Shown here one piece after another: positions 61,342 to 64,000 of a stretch of 64,000 nt of DNA; the stretch's first letter is position 1, and every line of letters starts with the position of its first letter. The position numbers and the translations under genes were made by a program. The notes below the pieces were generated by a model. The model was not told the origin of the DNA. It was given only the letters and a program-made list of their open reading frames with translations, and searched no databases. The stretch comes from Cupriavidus pinatubonensis (lineage in GTDB: Bacteria > Pseudomonadota > Gammaproteobacteria > Burkholderiales > Burkholderiaceae): NCBI RefSeq assembly GCF_019602855.1, contig NZ_CP080766.1, positions 124,001 to 188,000 on the forward strand. Reading direction: 5' to 3'.

Positions 61342-63390
61342 ATGCGCCCCCAAACCAGAACACTAAAACTCGATCTCATGGCCATGCGGCCGAATGCAAG
61401 ACAGTGGCTGTTTTCGCTGAAAGCATTCCTGGCCGCCATGCTCGCGCTCTATATCGCGCTTGCGCTCGGCCTGCCGCGGCCGTACTGGGCCATGGCGACG
61501 GTGTACTTCGTCTCGCATCCGCTGACAGGCGCCACGCGTTCCAAGGCCGCGTATCGCGTCGCCGGCACCGTGCTGGGCGCCGCCGCCGCCGTGGCGACCG
61601 TGCCGCTGCTGATCAACATGCCCATCGTGCTGATGGGCGCCATCTCGCTGTGGATCGTCGCGCTGGTCTACCTGTCACTGCTGCAGCGCTCGCCGCGCGC
61701 GTATGTGTTTCTGCTGGCGGCGTACACGCTGCCGATCGTGGCGCTGCCGGCGGTGGACCAGCCCGCGCAGATCTTCGACCTGGCCGTCGCGCGCATCGAA
61801 GAAATCGTCATCGGCATTGTCTGCGCGGGCCTGGTCGGGTCGATCATCCTGCCGGCCAAGGTCGCTCCGGCCCTGCGCGCACGCGCCGCGAGCTGGCTGG
61901 CGGATGCCGCGGCATGGGCTGACGACATCCTCTGCGCGAATCCTCGGGCCGACGCAGGGCGCCATCGCCTCGCCGCCGACATCCTCGCGTTGGATCAATT
62001 GATCGCCCAGCTTTCGTACGACACCGAAAGCGCCGGTTCCTTGCGCCATGCGCGCGCCTTGCGGGCACGCATGACCACGCTGATGCCGTTGCTGTCCGCG
62101 CTGTCTGCGGTGCTGCAGGCGCTACGCATGCATCCGGCCGGCGTGCCGGCACCGCTCGCGCAGGCGTTGTCGGCGCTCTCGCAATGGCTGCGCGGTGGCC
62201 TGGCTGGCTCGCCGCCGCATGCGGATCGCCATGCGCTCGCCAGCGCCGCCGCAGACAGCTGGCACGCGCAGTTGCTCACGGCGGCAAGCAGCCAGCTCAC
62301 GCAACTGGCCGCGTTGTGCAGCGACAGCGCAGCGCTCCAGCATGGCATCGGCGACCGGCCCGACCAGCCGCTTCCGAAACTGAGCGATTCCCCCGCCGCC
62401 GCAACCATGCCGGCAAGGGGTGCCCTGCATCACGACCACGGCATGCTGCTGTTCGGTGCCGCGTCCACCGGGCTGGCGGTGTTCTGCGCCGGACTGCTGT
62501 GGATCTTCTCGGGCTGGACAGACGGCGCCGGGCCGGTGGCAGTGTCCTCCATCGCATGCTGCTTCTTCGCGACCATCGACGAGCCGCGGCCGGTCGCGCG
62601 ATCTTTCCTGCGCTGGAGCGCGGTCTGCTTCGTCGTGGCCTCGTTCTACCTGTTCCTGGTGGTACCGCATGCGCAGAACTTCGAGGCGCTCGCTGGCATG
62701 CTGGCCGTGCCCTACCTTGGCATCGGCATGCTGATCACACGGCCCGGCTTCAACCTGATTGCCATGCTGCTGTCGGTGAACACGGCATCGTTCGCCAATA
62801 TCCAGAGCGTCTACGACGCCAATTTCCTTGGCACGTTCAACGGCAGCCTTGCCAATGCCGCGGCCATGCTGTTCGCACCGTTGTGGGCGCTGGCCACGCG
62901 TCCGTTCGGCGCAAGCGTGGCCGCGCGCCGGCTGATCCGCGCTAGCTGGCAGGACCTGGCCGGCGCCGCCGCATGGCCGGGTGCGGACCATGACGCGAAG
63001 CTTGGCGCGCGCATGCTGGATCGCCTCGGCCAGTTGGTGCCACGGCTTGGCGCCGTGCGCGCCGGCCCGGATGGCTTCAGCGAACTGCATGTTGGATTCT
63101 GCGCACTGGCGCTGCGGCGCGCGCTGCCGTCGCTACCCACCGTCGCACGGCGGCCCGTCCGGCGTGTGCTGGCACTGGTGGCGCGCCACTACCGTGCACG
63201 CCTGCGCAGCGGCCATGCCGCAGCGCCGTCCCCCGAATTGCCCGCTTGCATCGACTTGGCTATCGCCCAGATCGCCGCGCTGCCGGGGCATCGGGACGAG
63301 GCGATTGCCGCGCTCGTCGTACTGCGTGTCACGCTGCACGAGCCACACGTCCCCGGCGTACCGGATACAGGAGCCGGCGTTGAACACTGA
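61342..63390 (+). CDS. FUSC-family (AaeB-like) efflux membrane protein, second copy
   Basis: A 682-residue paralogue of the protein at 42181, with the same two membrane blocks. It opens RQWLFSLKAFLAAMLALYIA and LGLPRPYWAMATVYFVSHPL. The start could be the ATG at 61342 or the one at 61378. It overlaps the DUF1656 gene by 11 nt. The clear similarity between the two operons points to duplication with divergence; their regulators differ (LysR here, possibly MocR at the other). Confidence 0.88.
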   Translation: MRPQTRTLKLDLMAMRPNARQWLFSLKAFLAAMLALYIALALGLPRPYWAMATVYFVSHPLTGATRSKAAYRVAGTVLGAAAAVATVPLLINMPIVLMGAISLWIVALVYLSLLQRSPRAYVFLLAAYTLPIVALPAVDQPAQIFDLAVARIEEIVIGIVCAGLVGSIILPAKVAPALRARAASWLADAAAWADDILCANPRADAGRHRLAADILALDQLIAQLSYDTESAGSLRHARALRARMTTLMPLLSALSAVLQALRMHPAGVPAPLAQALSALSQWLRGGLAGSPPHADRHALASAAADSWHAQLLTAASSQLTQLAALCSDSAALQHGIGDRPDQPLPKLSDSPAAATMPARGALHHDHGMLLFGAASTGLAVFCAGLLWIFSGWTDGAGPVAVSSIACCFFATIDEPRPVARSFLRWSAVCFVVASFYLFLVVPHAQNFEALAGMLAVPYLGIGMLITRPGFNLIAMLLSVNTASFANIQSVYDANFLGTFNGSLANAAAMLFAPLWALATRPFGASVAARRLIRASWQDLAGAAAWPGADHDAKLGARMLDRLGQLVPRLGAVRAGPDGFSELHVGFCALALRRALPSLPTVARRPVRRVLALVARHYRARLRSGHAAAPSPELPACIDLAIAQIAALPGHRDEAIAALVVLRVTLHEPHVPGVPDTGAGVEH

Positions 63391-63589
63391 AATCGACCTT
63401 TACGGCGTGTTCGTGCCTGCTCTGCTGGTGCTGATGCTTGCAGCGTTCGCGGCCACCACATGCGTGCGCGTGCTGCTCGCGCGGCTCGGGTTCTACCGGC
63501 ACGTGTGGCATCGCTCCCTCTTCAATCTCTGCCTCTATGTGATCGTCCTGGGCGGCGTCGTCGCCCTCGGTCTGAGGCTGCCGACATGA
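63380..63589 (+). CDS. DUF1656 (AaeX-like) small membrane protein, second copy
   Basis: A 69-residue protein with a TTG start at 63380, supported by CAGGAG 7 nt upstream; no ATG lies near the conserved start (TEIDLYGVFVPALLVLM). The motif FYRHVWHRSLFNLCLYV matches the copy at 44249. It overlaps both neighbours, so the three genes are coupled. Confidence 0.88.
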   Translation: MNTEIDLYGVFVPALLVLMLAAFAATTCVRVLLARLGFYRHVWHRSLFNLCLYVIVLGGVVALGLRLPT

Positions 63590-64000
63590 CGTTCAGATTC
63601 CGCCCCCTCTTTCGGCTGTTGCCCACGCTGCTGGCACTGCTCGCCGCTGTCCTGGTGCTGCGGCACCTGTGGGATTACTACACGGCCGCGCCGTGGACGC
63701 GCGACGGCCATGTGCGCGCCGATATCGTCCAGATCGCACCGGACGTCTCCGGCCTGGTGACGCGCGTGCTCGTGCACGACAACCAGCAAGTGCGGGGCGG
63801 CCAAGTGCTGTTCGAGATCGACCGCGACCGCTACGCGCTGGCCCTGCAGCAGGCGACAGCGAATGCCGCGGCATTGCGCGCGACACTGACGCAGGCAAGG
63901 CGCGAATCCGCGCGCAACCGCTCGCTCGACGGGCTGGTCGCTGGCGAAGTGGCCGAACAGAGCCGCGCCCGCGTCGAACAGGCCGAAGCCGCACTGGCAC
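63586..64000 (+). CDS. HlyD/AaeA-type membrane fusion protein, 3' end outside the window
   Basis: The first 138 codons of a membrane fusion protein starting at the ATGA overlap. It has an N-terminal membrane anchor, then YTAAPWTRDGHVRADIVQIA and PDVSGLVTRVLVHDNQQVRG, closely matching the adaptor at 44458. The alpha-hairpin begins before the window ends, and here it looks longer (ARRESARNRSLDGLVAGEVA) than in the first copy. Confidence 0.9.
   Translation, partial: MTFRFRPLFRLLPTLLALLAAVLVLRHLWDYYTAAPWTRDGHVRADIVQIAPDVSGLVTRVLVHDNQQVRGGQVLFEIDRDRYALALQQATANAAALRATLTQARRESARNRSLDGLVAGEVAEQSRARVEQAEAALA

Noticed and set aside
1..64000. tRNA, rRNA or known riboswitch genes
   Set aside because: I saw no cloverleaf-like segment or conserved riboswitch core by eye; a covariance-model scan would be needed to exclude weak ones.

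Overview
The window is high-GC DNA typical of Burkholderiales, most like Cupriavidus/Ralstonia. The signs are two Bug-type (TctC) solute receptors (one a remnant), a PhaB-type acetoacetyl-CoA reductase paralogue, many LysR regulators each beside a small catabolic set, a cyanide-insensitive bd oxidase with a DUF2474 subunit, and two FUSC/DUF1656/HlyD efflux operons. Genus is inferred from gene content, not proven. I saw no rRNA, tRNA or CRISPR array.

Region by region. 0-6.4 kb: a partial LysR gene facing an amidase, then a Bug receptor, an AspT/YidE-type transporter and a D-lactate dehydrogenase-like enzyme. 6.5-17.2 kb: an aromatic catabolic island. One minus-strand operon of eight genes encodes an amidohydrolase, a complete ribose-type ABC importer, a hydroxyquinol-type intradiol dioxygenase and two small alpha/beta-barrel proteins. 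A LysR gene diverges from it, followed by a convergent pair for maleylacetate reductase and a beta-hydroxyacid dehydrogenase. 17.2-27.5 kb: a PhaB paralogue, a LysR gene, an exported lactonase-like metallo-hydrolase, an exported cupin, and an enolase-superfamily dehydratase with an MFS permease and a GntR/FCD regulator, apparently linked by a shared palindromic operator; then a second MFS exporter.

27.5-39.4 kb is accessory and decayed. It holds a broken tartrate dehydrogenase and its LysR partner, a PAS fragment, a porin remnant, Bug and LysR tails, a tyrosine-recombinase tail and a truncated HipA beside an intact HipB. Set in this wreckage is the most striking element: seven near-identical 86-residue genes in three clusters (32.2, 34.7 and 38.8 kb). 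Each protein has a canonical double-glycine leader (L-12, M-7, V-4, GG) and a 61-residue, cysteine-free, nearly neutral core. Each cluster starts with a type-1 peptide followed by one or two type-2 peptides. All three clusters share the same promoter architecture at almost exactly the same spacing: a sigma-54 -24/-12 element, an IHF-like site centred 35.5 nt upstream of the GG, and TGTCYG-type sites about 117 and 152 nt upstream of it. This looks like a coordinately switched, multi-copy secreted-peptide system. Its exporter, activator and any immunity gene are not in the window.

39.5-64 kb: cioAB with a DUF2474 gene, the first FUSC efflux operon, a small winged-helix gene with a MocR regulator, moeA-fdhD-ydeP-type molybdoenzyme genes, a complete RND tripartite pump, a cupin, 6-phosphogluconolactonase, an exported hypothetical protein, and a LysR gene divergent from a second FUSC efflux operon that runs off the window end.
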